Of a stretch of 44,164 bases of DNA, positions 34,033 to 42,792 are shown piece by piece. The DNA lies in NCBI GenBank assembly GCA_002316235.1, contig DCDD01000049.1, positions 1 to 44,164 on the forward strand, in the 5' to 3' direction. Each line of letters begins with the position of its first letter. Positions within the stretch are counted from its first letter, which is position 1. A model generated the notes under the pieces. The model did no database searches. It was not told where the DNA came from and saw only the letters and a program-made list of their open reading frames with translations. This DNA is from Bacteroidales bacterium UBA1064. Its GTDB lineage: Bacteria > Bacteroidota > Bacteroidia > Bacteroidales > Tenuifilaceae. The position numbers and the translations under genes are program-made.

Positions 34033-34302
34033 TTACTTTTTCCTATTACCTGCGTGTCCACGGAAGGTTCGTGTTGGTGCAAATTCACCCAGCTTGTGTC
34101 CTACCATGTTTTCGGTGATGTACACGGGAATAAATTTGTTACCATTGTGAACGGCTATGGTGTGTCCCACAAAGTCGGGAGAAATCATGGAACTACGCGA
34201 CCAGGTTTTAATAACAGATTTCTTGGAAGTGCTGTTCATCTCGATGACACGCTTCTCCAGCTTGTAATCTATGAAGGGACCTTTTTTTAGCGACCTACTC
34301 AT
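34033..34302 (-). CDS. rpsS: Small ribosomal subunit protein uS19
   Basis: The 89-residue head protein begins MSRSLKKGPFIDYKLEKRV and contains IKTWSRSSMISPDFVGHTI, VYITENMVGHKLGEFAPTR then TFRGHAGNRKK, the S19 signature. It lies 21 bases behind rplB. Confidence 0.98.
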   Translation of the reverse strand: MSRSLKKGPFIDYKLEKRVIEMNSTSKKSVIKTWSRSSMISPDFVGHTIAVHNGNKFIPVYITENMVGHKLGEFAPTRTFRGHAGNRKK

Positions 34303-34323
34303 AATAGCGTTGTTTTATTCAGA

Positions 34324-35148
34324 TTACTTTTTCCGGCGTTCCACAATAAACTTGTTGCTTGCCTTCTTCTTAGAGCGGGTTTTATAGCCCTTGGCGGGGA
34401 TTCCCTTGCGTGAGCGGGGATGACCTCCGGAGGCTTTTCCCTCACCACCACCCATTGGGTGATCAACGGGGTTCATAGCCACCCCACGATTTCGGGGACG
34501 ACGTCCGAGCCACCTGGAGCGACCAGCTTTTCCTGATTTTTCGAGTGCGTGATCGGGGTTGGAAACCGTTCCAATGGTAGCTTTGCAGGTTGCGAGAACC
34601 ATACGTGTTTCGCCACTAGGCAGCTTAACAACCACGTACTTACCCTCTCTGGCAAGGAGCTGGGCGTATGAGCCAGCGCTTCGGGCCATGCAGGCGCCTC
34701 TTCCAGGGTAGAGCTCAATGTTGTGTATGAGCGTTCCAAGTGGTATTTCGGACAGGTATAATGTATTCCCAACTTCAGGGGCAACGCCATGACCCGACAT
34801 AACCGTTTGGCCCACCTTAATACCGTTGGGGGCAACAATGTAGCGTTTTTCGCCATCCGGATACTCCACCAGCGCGATGCGGGCAGTGCGGTTTGGATCG
34901 TACTCCACCGATTTTACAACTGCAGGTTCGTCTTCACGACTGCGTTGAAAATCTATCAAGCGGTATCTACGCTTGTGACCACCACCTATGTAGCGCATGG
35001 TCATTTTCCCCTGGTTGTTTCTCCCACCAGATTTCTTCAGGGGTCGTAGCAACGATTTCTCAGGCTTCGATGTGGTAATTTCCTCGAATGTGCCTATAAT
35101 TTTGTGCCTCTGTCCTGGTGTAACAGGTTTTAGTTTGCGTACAGCCAT
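34324..35148 (-). CDS. rplB: Large ribosomal subunit protein uL2
   Basis: The 274-residue protein is needed for subunit joining and the peptidyl-transferase centre. It contains GRNNQGKMTMRYIGGGHKRR, YPGRGACMARSAGSYAQLLA and the diagnostic GVAMNPVDHPMGGGEGKASG with the conserved histidine. It lies five bases behind rplW. Confidence 0.98.
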   Translation of the reverse strand: MAVRKLKPVTPGQRHKIIGTFEEITTSKPEKSLLRPLKKSGGRNNQGKMTMRYIGGGHKRRYRLIDFQRSREDEPAVVKSVEYDPNRTARIALVEYPDGEKRYIVAPNGIKVGQTVMSGHGVAPEVGNTLYLSEIPLGTLIHNIELYPGRGACMARSAGSYAQLLAREGKYVVVKLPSGETRMVLATCKATIGTVSNPDHALEKSGKAGRSRWLGRRPRNRGVAMNPVDHPMGGGEGKASGGHPRSRKGIPAKGYKTRSKKKASNKFIVERRKK

Positions 35149-35153
35149 TTCGT

Positions 35154-35444
35154 TTAAATGTTGCTATAAAAATCAATTTTATCTCCAGCCTTTAAGGTAA
35201 CCACCGCTTTTTTGTAGCTGTTGGTTCTTCCGGTAACTACACCTGTACGGGTGTAACGCGACTTCCGTTTACCGGCATAGCGCATAGTATTTACCCGGTC
35301 AACAGTAACGCCATACATATCCTGGATTGCGTCCTTTATCTGAAATTTATTTGCCCTTTTGTCAACAATAAAGCCGTACTGGTTTAACTTTCCGGTTAAA
35401 CGCTCCATCTTTTCGGTAACAATAGGCCTAATTAGTATGTCCAT
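35154..35444 (-). CDS. rplW: Large ribosomal subunit protein uL23
   Basis: The 96-residue protein is the docking site for trigger factor and SRP at the tunnel exit. It begins MDILIRPIVTEKMERL and shows FIVDKRANKFQIKDAIQDMY and VDRVNTMRYAGKRKSR. It lies 12 bases behind rplD. Confidence 0.97.
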   Translation of the reverse strand: MDILIRPIVTEKMERLTGKLNQYGFIVDKRANKFQIKDAIQDMYGVTVDRVNTMRYAGKRKSRYTRTGVVTGRTNSYKKAVVTLKAGDKIDFYSNI

Positions 35445-35456
35445 ACTCCACTTGGT

Positions 35457-36089
35457 TTATGAAATTTTAAACATTTTGTGCAGCACCTCAACTGAACTTT
35501 CGCAAAGAACCATGGCTTTTGCATGGAGTATTTCGTAAGTGTTTAAAGATGAGGCTTGAACGACCTTCTGCTGTTGTAAATTTCTGGACGACAAATATAT
35601 ATTTTTATTCGTTTCGCTCAACACGAATATGGTTTTTTTGTCGGCTACGTTGAGGTTTTTACAAATAGTGATGAACTCCTTTGTTTTTGGGGTTTCGATA
35701 TTAAAGTCCTCCACAACGATAAAAGCATTCTCCTTTACCTTATAGGTTAGGGCGCTTTTCCGGGCAAGCAGCTTCACTTTCTTGTTCAGCTTAAAGCTGT
35801 AGTCGCGTGGGACGGGGCCAAAAACTCTACCCCCACCTCTAAATAGGGGCGATTTGATGCTACCTGCACGGGCAGTTCCGGTTCCCTTTTGACGTTTCAG
35901 CTTCCTGGTGCTACCAGAAACCTCGCTACGTTCTTTTGATTTGTGAGTTCCCTGTCGTTTATTGGCAAGAATCTGCTTCACATCCAGGTAAATGGCATGA
36001 TCGTTAGGCTCGATGGCAAAAATTGAATCGTCCAGCTGGACAGTTCTGCCCGTATCTTGTCCTGATATGCTAAGTACTTTTGCTTCCAT
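35457..36089 (-). CDS. rplD: Large ribosomal subunit protein uL4
   Basis: The 210-residue protein reaches into the exit tunnel. It contains NKRQGTHKSKERSEVSGSTR, KLKRQKGTGTARAGSIKSPL and GPVPRDYSFKLNKKVKLLAR, as in the family. In gammaproteobacteria L4 represses the S10 operon; no such leader is evident here, since rpsJ follows fusA by 21 bases. The start overlaps the rplC stop by one base (TAATG). Confidence 0.98.
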   Translation of the reverse strand: MEAKVLSISGQDTGRTVQLDDSIFAIEPNDHAIYLDVKQILANKRQGTHKSKERSEVSGSTRKLKRQKGTGTARAGSIKSPLFRGGGRVFGPVPRDYSFKLNKKVKLLARKSALTYKVKENAFIVVEDFNIETPKTKEFITICKNLNVADKKTIFVLSETNKNIYLSSRNLQQQKVVQASSLNTYEILHAKAMVLCESSVEVLHKMFKIS

Positions 36090-36709
36090 TACTTCTCAAT
36101 AATTAAGTAAGAACCCTTTGCTCCCGGAATAGAACCCTTAACGAGGAGTAGGTTGCTTTCAGGGATTACTTTAAGCACGCGTAGGTTGATAATTTTAACC
36201 CTGTCGCCGCCCATTCTACCTGCCAGTCTCTTGCCAGGAAACACACGTGACGGGTAGGATGAAGCACCCATTGAACCTGGGTGGCGTTGCCGGTTGTGCT
36301 GGCCGTGGGTTTGCCCACCAACACCACCAAATCCATGACGCTTTACCACTCCTTGAAATCCTCTACCCTTGGTAATTCCGGTTACATCAACCCATCTATC
36401 GGTATTAAAGATATCAACTGTAATCACATCGCCTAGCTGCATTTCGCCGCTCCAGTCCCTGAACTCGGCGAGCTTACGCTTGGGTGTAGTGTTTGCCTTC
36501 TTAAAATGCCCCATCATTGGGGCAGTAGTCTGCTTTTCCTTTTTCTCGTCAAAAGCTAGTTGCACCGCAGTATAACCATCAGATTCGACAGTTTTTACCT
36601 GAGTAACAACGCAAGGACCCGCTTCAATAACGGTGCAGGGGACATTTTTCCCATCCTCAACGAAAACGGAAGTCATTCCAATTTTACGTCCAATTAATCC
36701 TTGTGGCAT
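36089..36709 (-). CDS. rplC: Large ribosomal subunit protein uL3
   Basis: The 206-residue protein helps begin 50S assembly. It begins MPQGLIGRKIGMTSVFVEDG and contains VTGITKGRGFQGVVKRHGF, then GQTHGQHNRQRHPGSMGASS, which holds the Gln that is methylated in E. coli L3. It lies 26 bases behind rpsJ. Confidence 0.98.
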   Translation of the reverse strand: MPQGLIGRKIGMTSVFVEDGKNVPCTVIEAGPCVVTQVKTVESDGYTAVQLAFDEKKEKQTTAPMMGHFKKANTTPKRKLAEFRDWSGEMQLGDVITVDIFNTDRWVDVTGITKGRGFQGVVKRHGFGGVGGQTHGQHNRQRHPGSMGASSYPSRVFPGKRLAGRMGGDRVKIINLRVLKVIPESNLLLVKGSIPGAKGSYLIIEK

Positions 36710-36735
36710 TGTTTTTTACAATTTACAGGTTACAC

Positions 36736-37041
36736 TCATACTTTAATTTCTACTTCGACTCCACTTGGAAGTTCGAGCTTCATCAGCGCATCGATTGTCT
36801 TCTGGGTGGAGCTGTAGATGTCGAGTAATCTCTTATAGGAGCTTAGCTCAAACTGCTCCCTCGATTTTTTGTTCACAAATGTGGAACGATTCACGGTGAA
36901 TATCCGCTTATGTGTTGGAAGCGGAATAGGACCGCTTACCACAGCGCCTGTAGCCTTAACCGTTTTCACGATTTTTTCGGCCGACTTGTCAACCAGGTTG
37001 TGGTCGTACGATTTGAGTTTAATTCTAATTTTCTGGCTCAT
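36736..37041 (-). CDS. rpsJ: Small ribosomal subunit protein uS10
   Basis: The 101-residue protein works in the 30S head and pairs with NusB/NusG in antitermination. It contains IRIKLKSYDHNLVDKSAEKI, VVSGPIPLPTHKRIFTVNRS and the C-terminal LMKLELPSGVEVEIKV. In this genome it directly follows fusA, without tuf between them. Confidence 0.98.
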   Translation of the reverse strand: MSQKIRIKLKSYDHNLVDKSAEKIVKTVKATGAVVSGPIPLPTHKRIFTVNRSTFVNKKSREQFELSSYKRLLDIYSSTQKTIDALMKLELPSGVEVEIKV

Positions 37042-37062
37042 TGTACATATTGGTAAAAGTAA

Positions 37063-39180
37063 TTATTCAATTTCCTTAACCACCTTGCCCCGTGATTTTT
37101 CAATAATTTCGCTGGCAATGCTAGCTGGAACCTCGGCATAGTTCGAGAATTCCATGGTTGAAGTAGCCCGACCCGATGTAAGGGTTCGCAGCACGGTTAC
37201 ATAGCCAAACTGCTCCGAAAGAGGCACTTTGGCTTTCACCACTCTGGCAACTCCCTTTGACTCCATACCGGTTATCTGCCCGCGTCGTTTATTCAGGTCG
37301 CCAATAACATCACCCATGTACTCTTCGGGTGTTACCACCTCAACTGCCATAATAGGTTCGAGCAACACAGGGCTGGCTTTTGGAGCAGCAGCTCTAAAGC
37401 CGTAACGTGCGGCAATTTCGAACGAAAGGGCGTCGGAATCAACCGGATGGAAAGAACCATCCTTAAGCACAACCTTTAGGTTGGTAAGGGCAAACCCCGC
37501 CAAAACGCCGTTGTTCATGGCCTGATCAAATCCGCTCTGGATGGAAGGAACATACTCCTTGGGAATGTTACCGCCCTTAACCTCGTTAATAAACTGCAAC
37601 CCTTGCACGCCTTCGTCTGCAGGACCAATTTCAAAGATAATATCGGCAAATTTTCCCCGGCCGCCGGTTTGCTTCTTGAATACTTCGCGGTGTGAAACAG
37701 TTCGGGTAAGCGTTTCCCTATAGGCAACCTGGGGTGCACCCTGGTTGATGTCCACGTTGAACTCGCGCCTGAGCCTATCTACAATAATCTCCAGATGAAG
37801 CTCGCCCATCCCGCTAATAATGGTTTGCCCGCTATCGGGGTCGGATGTAACCCTAAAGGTAGGATCCTCCTCGGATAGCTTGTTTAGAGCTATACCAAGT
37901 TTGTCCATGTCCTTCTGAGTTTTAGGCTCAATTGCCAGTCCGATTACAGGTTCGGGGAAGGTCATAGATTCGAGCGCAATGGGATTGCTCTCGACACAAA
38001 GGGTATCGCCTGTGCGAATATCCTTAAATCCTACAGCAGCACAAATATCTCCGGCCTCGCAGAACTCAATTGGATTTTGCTTGTTGGCATGCATCTGGTA
38101 AAGGCGGCTGATTCTTTCCTTGTTACCGGTGCGAACGTTGTAAACGTAGGAGCCGCTATCCATTTTGCCTGAATAGACTCTAATAAAGGCCAGACGGCCA
38201 ACATAGGGATCGGTGGCAATTTTGAAAGCTAAACCGCAGAAAGGCTCGTTGATGTATGGCTTGCGAATCTCCTCATTTCCGGTTTCGGGATTAACACCCT
38301 TAATATTCCCTTTATCCAGCGGGCTAGGCAGGAAAGCAATAACAGCATCAAGCAACTTTTGAATTCCTTTGTTCTTAAAAGCGGCACCACAGAGAACCGG
38401 AACAATGGACATGTCGATAGTTGCCCGCCGAATGGTATCGATAATTTCGTCGTTAGAAATTGACTCGGGGTTGTCGAAAAAGCGCTCCAGCAAGTCATCG
38501 TTGTAGGAGGCAACTGCTTCAACCAGCTTGCTCCGCCATTCGGCAACCTCCTGCTTCATGGAGTCAGGAACTTCCTCTACCCTAAAATTGTTGGAGTTGC
38601 TTTTTTGGTCGTCGTTCCACACATAGGCCTTATTTTCGATAAGGTCAACAATACCAACAAAGGTATCCTCGGCGCCAATAGGCAGCTGAATAGGAACTGG
38701 GTTGGCCCCGAGTTTCTCCCTAATCTGACCAACAACAGATAGGAAATCTGCCCCAACACGGTCCATCTTATTAACAAAAGCGATTTTGGGAACCCGGTAC
38801 TTGTCGGCTTGCCGCCACACCGTCTCGCTTTGGGGTTCAACACCGCCAACTGCACAGAAAGTGGCAATTGTTCCGTCGAGAACCCGAAGCGAGCGTTCCA
38901 CCTCGACAGTAAAATCAACGTGGCCAGGAGTATCGATGATGTTTACTTGGTACTGCTGGTCGTTGTATCTCCAAAATGTAGTAGTGGCAGCCGAGGTAAT
39001 GGTAATTCCACGCTCCTGCTCCTGCACCATCCAATCCATTGTGGCGGCTCCATCGTGCACCTCTCCAATTTTATGGGTTTTCCCGGTAAAAAAGAGAATG
39101 CGCTCGGTAGTAGTTGTTTTACCGGCATCAATGTGCGCCATTATTCCTATGTTGCGAGTATATTTTAAATCCCTGCTCAT
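37063..39180 (-). CDS. fusA: Elongation factor G (canonical)
   Basis: The 705-residue GTPase drives tRNA-mRNA translocation and ribosome recycling. All G motifs are intact: AHIDAGKT (15-22), switch I RGIT (57-60, Thr60), DTPGH (83-87, catalytic His87) and NKMD (137-140). Domains II-V follow, including the GMGELHLEI block and GSFHPVDSDALSF in domain IV. It lies in the str cluster between rpsG and rpsJ. It serves as a direct comparison for the altered paralogue at 40606-42762. Confidence 0.98.
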   Translation of the reverse strand: MSRDLKYTRNIGIMAHIDAGKTTTTERILFFTGKTHKIGEVHDGAATMDWMVQEQERGITITSAATTTFWRYNDQQYQVNIIDTPGHVDFTVEVERSLRVLDGTIATFCAVGGVEPQSETVWRQADKYRVPKIAFVNKMDRVGADFLSVVGQIREKLGANPVPIQLPIGAEDTFVGIVDLIENKAYVWNDDQKSNSNNFRVEEVPDSMKQEVAEWRSKLVEAVASYNDDLLERFFDNPESISNDEIIDTIRRATIDMSIVPVLCGAAFKNKGIQKLLDAVIAFLPSPLDKGNIKGVNPETGNEEIRKPYINEPFCGLAFKIATDPYVGRLAFIRVYSGKMDSGSYVYNVRTGNKERISRLYQMHANKQNPIEFCEAGDICAAVGFKDIRTGDTLCVESNPIALESMTFPEPVIGLAIEPKTQKDMDKLGIALNKLSEEDPTFRVTSDPDSGQTIISGMGELHLEIIVDRLRREFNVDINQGAPQVAYRETLTRTVSHREVFKKQTGGRGKFADIIFEIGPADEGVQGLQFINEVKGGNIPKEYVPSIQSGFDQAMNNGVLAGFALTNLKVVLKDGSFHPVDSDALSFEIAARYGFRAAAPKASPVLLEPIMAVEVVTPEEYMGDVIGDLNKRRGQITGMESKGVARVVKAKVPLSEQFGYVTVLRTLTSGRATSTMEFSNYAEVPASIASEIIEKSRGKVVKEIE

Positions 39181-39213
39181 CTATATTCCTACCTTCCTCG
39201 TGCTGTGGTATTG

Positions 39214-39690
39214 TTAAAAACGGAAATGGGCAAAAGCTTTGTTGGCCTCAGCCATTTTATGCATATCCTCTTTCCTCTTAAATGCAGCTCCTTCCTCGTT
39301 GTAGGCCGCCATAATTTCGGCAGCAAGCTTTTCGCTCATTCCCTTACCGCTACGTTTACGGGCATAAAGAATGAGGTTTTTCATGGAAAGCGATATTTTT
39401 CGCTCGGGACGAACCTCCATAGGAACCTGGAAAGTTGCCCCCCCTACCCTGCGACTTTTCACTTCAACCTGTGGGGTGATGTTCTCCAAGGCTTTCTTCC
39501 ATATTTCAAGCGGGTTCTTATCAGCGTCTTTCATCCGTTGTCCTACTATGTCGAGCGATTGGTAGAAGATGTCGAATGCAACGCTTTTCTTGCCGCGCTC
39601 CATCAGGTTGTTAACAAACCTGGTAACCATCACGTCGCCAAATTTAGGATCGGGCAGTATTAATCTTTTTTTTGGTTTAGATTTTCTCAT
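39214..39690 (-). CDS. rpsG: Small ribosomal subunit protein uS7
   Basis: The 158-residue head protein initiates folding of the 16S 3' domain and touches the E-site tRNA. It begins MRKSKPKKRLILPDPKFGD and contains TRFVNNLMERGKKSVAFDIF, TPQVEVKSRRVGGATFQVPM and RKRSGKGMSEKLAAEI. It lies 32 bases behind rpsL and 33 before fusA. Confidence 0.98.
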   Translation of the reverse strand: MRKSKPKKRLILPDPKFGDVMVTRFVNNLMERGKKSVAFDIFYQSLDIVGQRMKDADKNPLEIWKKALENITPQVEVKSRRVGGATFQVPMEVRPERKISLSMKNLILYARKRSGKGMSEKLAAEIMAAYNEEGAAFKRKEDMHKMAEANKAFAHFRF

Positions 39691-39722
39691 CGCTGTATAT
39701 AATCAAATGAGGTTAACATTAC

Positions 39723-40100
39723 TTACTTTTTCTTAGGCCGCTTGGCGCCGTACTTTGAGCGTCGCTGTTTGCGCCCTTCAACTCCTGAAGCATCGAGTGT
39801 TCCGCGTATCAGATGGTAACGAACTCCAGGTAAATCTTTTACCCTGCCACCACGAATGAGCACAATGGAGTGCTCTTGCAGGTTGTGGCCTTCTCCAGGA
39901 ATGTAGGCGTTAACCTCCTTGCCGTTTGTAAGCCTAACCCTGGCAACTTTTCGCATAGCCGAATTTGGCTTTTTAGGAGTAGTGGTGTACACCCGTACAC
40001 ATACCCCGCGTCTCTGGGGACAAGCATCCAGCGCAGGCGCCTTGCTCTTATCCACCATTTTAGACCTTCCTTTTCTTACTAGCTGCTGAATTGTGGGCAT
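39723..40100 (-). CDS. rpsL: Small ribosomal subunit protein uS12
   Basis: The 125-residue decoding-centre protein is the first gene of the ribosomal run. It begins MPTIQQLVRKGRSKM and contains YTTTPKKPNSAMRKVARVRL and RGGRVKDLPGVRYHLIRGT. Lys43 and Lys88, the sites of streptomycin-resistance mutations elsewhere, are wild type, as is Asp89. The start follows an AT-rich leader without a Shine-Dalgarno sequence, common in Bacteroidota. Two -7 boxes lie upstream. Confidence 0.98.
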   Translation of the reverse strand: MPTIQQLVRKGRSKMVDKSKAPALDACPQRRGVCVRVYTTTPKKPNSAMRKVARVRLTNGKEVNAYIPGEGHNLQEHSIVLIRGGRVKDLPGVRYHLIRGTLDASGVEGRKQRRSKYGAKRPKKK

Positions 40101-40141
40101 AAATACAGTTTATGTTAAATTGGTTTTACAAAATAGGTGCG

Positions 40142-40149
40142 CAAAGGTA
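40142..40149 (-). promoter_or_regulatory. Proximal -7 box of the rpsL-led operon, overlapped by a palindrome
   Basis: The minus strand reads TACCTTTG. A 21-base inverted repeat (arms 40146-40152 and 40160-40166, spacer of seven) overlaps its first four bases. A TTG lies 23 bases upstream of the box, a weak -33 element. The leader to rpsL would be about 35 bases. Confidence 0.5.
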
Positions 40150-40166
40150 TTGATTTTTTCAATACC
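40146..40166. repeat. Inverted repeat over the rpsL promoter
   Basis: The arms GGTATTG and CAATACC are perfect reverse complements separated by seven bases. The repeat covers half of the -7 box and the spacer, the place expected for an operator. It has no adjacent T-tract in the rpsL direction. Confidence 0.5.
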
Positions 40167-40235
40167 ATCGTTCAACTTGTTATTTTTTTGCTGTTATTCA
40201 GCAAGTTTACCTGCCGACAACTAATTTTGCGGGTG

Positions 40236-40243
40236 CAAAGATA
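40236..40243 (-). promoter_or_regulatory. Distal -7 box of the rpsL-led operon
   Basis: The minus strand reads TATCTTTG, matching the consensus, followed by GCACCCGC. No TTTG is found at the -33 distance. It would give a leader of about 130 bases. Confidence 0.45.
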
Positions 40244-40444
40244 TACTTTTTTAACATAAAAAGCCATCGGCACTCTTCAACCTTGAAAGCAGCAGCTAAT
40301 AAAATTGGCCAGGATTAGTAGCATTACCCTAATAATCAGCTGCTTAATTTGAATAAAAAAAAGAATGCTCAGGGTTGATTTTTATACTGTATCCCTGGAT
40401 AAAGAGGCAAGGCAACCATTTTTTTATAGAATCACAGAACAAAC

Positions 40445-40473
40445 TTGCATATTTCAAAATTTTACTATTTTTG
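40445..40473 (+). promoter_or_regulatory. Promoter of the EF-G2 gene
   Basis: TATTTTTG (40466-40473) matches TAnnTTTG, with TTG at 40445-40447 as a partial -33 element 18 bases upstream. The leader would be about 125 bases, longer than for most genes here, which leaves room for control at the RNA level. Confidence 0.5.
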
Positions 40474-40605
40474 GGGGCATTCAACAATCGCCAAAGGCTA
40501 CTAGAGCCGTATTTCTTACATTACCTTTATAAAATAAATAATAGTAGGTGCTGGGATTGAGACGATAGCAGAAAAGAATGTCAAACACTAAATAGCATAT
40601 TACGC

Positions 40606-42762
40606 ATGAAAACTTACTCAACAGATCAAATTAGAAATATAGCCCTTATTGGAAATACCGGTTCGGGGAAGACGTCTCTAGCCGAGTCCATGATGTTTGA
40701 AGGGAAAGTTATTGAGCGGAAAGGTTCTATTGAAGGGAAGAATACCATTTCGGACTACACCGAAATTGAGCAGCTCAACCAAAGGTCAATTTTTTCAACA
40801 GTGCTGTACACCGAGTACATGGACCATAAGCTCAACGTAATTGATACACCGGGGTCGGACGATTTTGTTGGAAGCGTTATCACCTCAATGTATCCAACCG
40901 ATATGGTGGTGGTAACCATCAACGCCCAGTACGGAGTGGAAGTTGGTACCGAGATATTCAACCGTCATGCCGAAAGGTTGGAAAGGCCTATCCTTATAGC
41001 AGTTAACCAGCTCGACCACGAAAAGGCCAACTTTGAGCAAGCAATGGATTCGCTTAGGCAAACCTATGGGACTAAAGTACTGCAAACCCAGTATCCGCTA
41101 AACACCGGGAGCCTATTTGACAGCTTCATTGACGTAATCACCATGAAGATGTATAAGTTTAAGGATGATACAGGCATTCGCGAAGAGTTCCCGATACCAG
41201 CCGAGGAAATGGAAAAAGCTACCGCCCTTCACAATACCCTCATAGAATCGGCTGCCGAAAATGACGAGACTTTAATGGAAAAATTTTTCGAGCAAGGTTC
41301 CCTTTCCGAAGAGGAAATGCGCAAGGGTCTATCTATAGGAGTTCGCAACCGTCAAATTTTCCCCGTTTTCTGCCTGTCGGCCAAAAAGAACATCGGGACA
41401 AAACGACTCATGGAGTTTATCATTAAGATTGGCCCATCCCCGGCTTCTACACCCATGCTTAAGAACAACAGCAAAACGGAAATTAAATGCGATGCCGCTG
41501 CGCCAACATCTCTATTCATCTTCAAATCTACTGTTGAACCGCATCTAGGTGAAATCAACTACTTCCGGGTTATGTCTGGTAAGATTGCTGAGGGAATGGA
41601 TCTGACCAATGCTAACAACTCCACCAAGGAACGGTTGACCCAGATTTTTGCCGTAGCAGGAAAAAATCGGACAAAGGTATCGGAAATGGTGGCTGGCGAT
41701 ATTGGGGCTACCGTTAAGCTAAAGAATTCCAAAACTAACCAAACGCTCTGCGGGCCTGGGATTGATTTCACATTTGAACCCATGCAATTCCCCAATCCAA
41801 AATTCCGAACCGCAATAAAACCAAAGAATGAAGCCGAGGTTGAGAAACTTGGAGAGCTGCTTAACCGTGCGCACCAGGAAGATCCGACCATTGAAGTGGA
41901 ACATTCAAAGGAGCTTAAGCAGATAATAATTTCGGGACAGGGTGAGCATCACCTCAACATCCTTAAATGGCAGCTTACTAACCTCAACAAGCTAGAAGTT
42001 GAGTTTATCCCTCCGCGAATACCCTACCGTGAAACCATCACCAAAATTGCTCAAGCCGACTACCGCCATAAAAAACAATCGGGAGGTGCAGGTCAGTTTG
42101 GTGAGGTTCACCTGGTAATTGAACCCCATGTGGAGGGAGCCCCCGATCCTGTTAAGTACAAAATAAATGGCAAGGAAATTAACCTTTCCGTTAGGGGTAA
42201 AGAGGAAATAAAGCTGGACTGGGGCGGAAAGCTGATATTTTATAACTGTATTGTTGGTGGATCTATTGATGCCCGCTTTATGCCTGCCATTCTAAAGGGG
42301 ATTATGGAAAAGATGGAACAAGGGCCGCTCACCGGTTCGTATGCGCGCGACATCCGGGTGGCCGTTTACGATGGCAAAATGCACCCGGTTGACTCTAACG
42401 AAATTTCATTTAAGCTGGCTGGTAGAAATGCCTTTAAGAATGCTTTTAAGGAGGCCGGGCCAAAAATTATGGAGCCCATCTACGATGTGGAGGTGCTAGT
42501 TCCTTCCGACCGCATGGGGGATGTAATGAGCGATCTGCAGAACCGCAGGGCAATTATCATGGGAATGGGAAGCACAAAGGGTTTTGAGGTGATTAACGCC
42601 AAAGTTCCCCTGGCAGAATTGAACAAGTACTCTACCATTCTGTCGTCCCTAACCAGCGGAAGGGCAACCTACACCATGAAGTTTGCCTCATACGAGCAGG
42701 TTCCGACTGATGTTCAGGAAAAATTGCTGAAAGCATACGAGGCCGAAGAAGAAGAAGAATAA
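40606..42762 (+). CDS. fusA2: EF-G paralogue (EF-G2 type) lacking catalytic GTPase residues
   Basis: The 718-residue protein has the full five-domain EF-G layout, but its G domain is altered. The P-loop is GNTGSGKTS (16-24). Switch I reads RSIFS (60-64), with Phe in place of the magnesium-binding Thr of RGIT. G3 reads DTPGS (80-84), with Ser84 in place of the catalytic His. G4 is NQLD (134-137). Domains II-V are well kept (GQGEHHLNI, GKMHPVDSNEISF, TSGRATYTM), and the protein ends in an acidic tail. Bacteroides thetaiotaomicron has an EF-G2 reported to promote translocation without GTP hydrolysis and to be needed for gut colonisation; I infer homology from these changes. It stands alone, divergent from rpsL, and ends at a strong terminator. 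Confidence 0.9.
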   Translation: MKTYSTDQIRNIALIGNTGSGKTSLAESMMFEGKVIERKGSIEGKNTISDYTEIEQLNQRSIFSTVLYTEYMDHKLNVIDTPGSDDFVGSVITSMYPTDMVVVTINAQYGVEVGTEIFNRHAERLERPILIAVNQLDHEKANFEQAMDSLRQTYGTKVLQTQYPLNTGSLFDSFIDVITMKMYKFKDDTGIREEFPIPAEEMEKATALHNTLIESAAENDETLMEKFFEQGSLSEEEMRKGLSIGVRNRQIFPVFCLSAKKNIGTKRLMEFIIKIGPSPASTPMLKNNSKTEIKCDAAAPTSLFIFKSTVEPHLGEINYFRVMSGKIAEGMDLTNANNSTKERLTQIFAVAGKNRTKVSEMVAGDIGATVKLKNSKTNQTLCGPGIDFTFEPMQFPNPKFRTAIKPKNEAEVEKLGELLNRAHQEDPTIEVEHSKELKQIIISGQGEHHLNILKWQLTNLNKLEVEFIPPRIPYRETITKIAQADYRHKKQSGGAGQFGEVHLVIEPHVEGAPDPVKYKINGKEINLSVRGKEEIKLDWGGKLIFYNCIVGGSIDARFMPAILKGIMEKMEQGPLTGSYARDIRVAVYDGKMHPVDSNEISFKLAGRNAFKNAFKEAGPKIMEPIYDVEVLVPSDRMGDVMSDLQNRRAIIMGMGSTKGFEVINAKVPLAELNKYSTILSSLTSGRATYTMKFASYEQVPTDVQEKLLKAYEAEEEEE

Positions 42763-42792
42763 ATCTGGCTTTTACAAGCCAACCAACTTATC

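Larger units (their letters stand above)
40101..40605. other. Divergent control region, rpsL / EF-G2
   Basis: This 505-base region separates the ribosomal run (minus) from the EF-G2 gene (plus). It holds the two rpsL -7 boxes, the promoter palindrome and the EF-G2 promoter. A further long inverted repeat (AGCAGCT and AGCTGCT near 40290-40350, around an inner ATTAG/CTAAT pair) may be structural. The 61-codon frame at 40375-40560 resembles nothing. Confidence 0.45.

Noticed and set aside
40260..40360. Possible small RNA in the rpsL / EF-G2 gap formed by long inverted repeats
   Set aside because: The arms are short and about 40 bases apart, with no terminator tract, so a structured RNA cannot be supported from sequence alone.
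40375..40560. 61-codon plus-strand frame in the rpsL / EF-G2 gap
   Set aside because: It overlaps the EF-G2 promoter and has AT-driven composition with no recognisable motif.
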